64,000 bases of DNA from Streptomyces sp. NBC_01304. GTDB lineage: Bacteria > Actinomycetota > Actinomycetes > Streptomycetales > Streptomycetaceae. The DNA is taken from contig NZ_CP109055.1 of NCBI RefSeq assembly GCF_035975855.1, positions 7,068,001 through 7,132,000 of the forward strand, read 5' to 3'. Shown piece after piece: positions 63,117 to 64,000 of this stretch (within the stretch, counting starts at the first letter, position 1; each line of letters opens with the position of its first letter). The translations under genes and the position numbers were made by a program. The notes beneath the pieces were generated by a model, which did not search any database, was not told the origin of the DNA, and saw only the letters and a list, made by a program, of their open reading frames with translations.

Positions 63117-64000
63117 ATGAACCCCCAGCCCGCCGTCTCGGCGCTCGACCGGCTGACGGCCGCGGGCCGTCGCCGCGCTCGGCGCTGGGTGGGCTGTCCC
63201 CGGATCCTCGACGTCCTGACCGCGCTGAGCTGTCTCGCGCTGATGGCGCTGGACATCCCCGGGCTCGCCGAGGCCGACAACTCCCTCGACTCCCCGGTGG
63301 AAGCCGCCTTCGTGCTGTTCCTGGGCGCGTCGACGCTCCTGCTGCGGCGCCGGCAGCCGTGGGTGCCGTACGCCGTCGCCCTGATCTTCCTGTGGTGGCT
63401 GCACGAGCTGACGCTGGTGCAGTTCGCGCTCTACTCGCTGGGCCGTTACCGCGGCTGGCGGGCGGGCGTCCTCGGTGTCGTGGCGTATGTGGTGTGCGCG
63501 CTGGTGCTGTTCAGCCTGCCGGGCTGGCCGCTGCACGGCGGTGACTCGCTGCCCTCGTTCCTCAGCCTGGTGGTGCCCATCGGGGTACTGGCGGCCGGTG
63601 TCGGCATCGCCGCCAACCGGCAGGACCTGGTGCGCGCCCTGGAGGCGCAGCGCGCCGAGACCGCCGTGCTCGGGGCGGTGCAGGCCGAGCGGGCCAGGGT
63701 CGCGGGCGATGTGCACGACTTCGTCGGGCGCGAGCTGACGCTGCTGACCGTGCGGGCCGAGGTGCTTGCGCGCCGGGCGCGCGGGGAGTCGTACGCGAAG
63801 GATTTCGAGGAGCTCTCGGAGACCTCGCGCCGCGCCCACCGCGTTCTCAACGAGATCATCGTCCAGCGCGGCGCGGACGGCGCCCCGACCCCGGGCCTCG
63901 ACGCCCTGGCGGCTCTCGCCGAGCAGAGCGATCGCGCCGGCAGCCCGGTGAAGCTGGACGTGGACGAGGCGGCCCAACGGCTGTCCCCGCTACGGCAGGC
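63117..64000 (+). CDS. Sensor histidine kinase, N-terminal part (runs off the window)
   Basis: The first 294 or so codons are visible. Six hydrophobic helices (about 30-185) precede a HisKA_3-like helix with the phosphoacceptor His in ARVAGDVHDFVGRELTLL. The ATPase domain lies beyond the window. It resembles the NarX/DesK-type kinase at 17 kb, but the H-box text differs. ATG at 63117 is taken as the start; ATGs at 63105 and 63108 are in frame. It is divergent from the VKOR-family gene, with about 180 bases between. Confidence 0.85.
   Translation, partial: MNPQPAVSALDRLTAAGRRRARRWVGCPRILDVLTALSCLALMALDIPGLAEADNSLDSPVEAAFVLFLGASTLLLRRRQPWVPYAVALIFLWWLHELTLVQFALYSLGRYRGWRAGVLGVVAYVVCALVLFSLPGWPLHGGDSLPSFLSLVVPIGVLAAGVGIAANRQDLVRALEAQRAETAVLGAVQAERARVAGDVHDFVGRELTLLTVRAEVLARRARGESYAKDFEELSETSRRAHRVLNEIIVQRGADGAPTPGLDALAALAEQSDRAGSPVKLDVDEAAQRLSPLRQ

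Overview
The window is a high-G+C actinobacterial chromosome segment, almost certainly Streptomyces. The signs are strong G/C bias at third codon positions on both strands, frequent GTG starts, TAT and Sec exported hydrolases, many Ser/Thr kinases and two-component systems, Streptomyces-type intergenic palindromes, and the order tig-clpP1-clpP2-clpX-valS. It reads as core or near-core chromosome. I see no integrase, transposase, phage module, rRNA operon or CRISPR array.

Layout, 0-13 kb: the 3' end of a flavin monooxygenase; a DUF1203 protein overlapping asd at their stops; an ECF sigma factor with a membrane partner; a large secreted subtilase; a CGNR zinc-finger regulator divergent from a Nudix hydrolase; a TAT-exported phosphoesterase; a secreted class C serine hydrolase; an AbiEi-like winged-helix/nuclease-like protein. 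13-25 kb: a DsbA-like oxidoreductase, pepN, an MMPL exporter/histidine kinase/response regulator operon, a Ser/Thr kinase, an unknown protein and a second serine hydrolase. 25-33 kb: sodF with a near-perfect Nur box, three AAT-family amino acid permeases, bioY and a BBE-type FAD oxidoreductase. 33-42 kb: rpiB, nei, an Eis-like acetyltransferase, a SpoIIE-type phosphatase convergent with and overlapping a cation/proton antiporter, and a MacB-like ABC ATPase/permease pair. 42-48 kb: an HD hydrolase, an isolated type VII secretion pair (EccD plus a MinD-like ATPase carrying long tandem repeats) and a membrane acyltransferase. 48-64 kb: a Ser/Thr kinase with a PQQ-like beta-propeller, tRNA-Gly and tRNA-Pro, the trigger factor/ClpP1P2/ClpX proteostasis block with a candidate ClgR box, two tandem Pro/Gln-rich membrane proteins, valS, a small membrane protein, a VKOR-family protein and the start of another histidine kinase.

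The observations most worth following are these. (1) Six copies of a nested palindromic element sit against stop codons, and their inner arms covary between copies. (2) One two-cysteine extracellular domain is shared by a Ser/Thr kinase and two tandem Pro/Gln-rich membrane proteins, 34 kb apart. (3) Two neighbouring genes have strong Shine-Dalgarno sequences followed by ATC rather than a canonical start. (4) The MinD-like gene carries four kinds of in-frame tandem repeat, one of them nine 42-bp units nearly identical in DNA. (5) Several convergent pairs share stop codons by exactly 4 bp.
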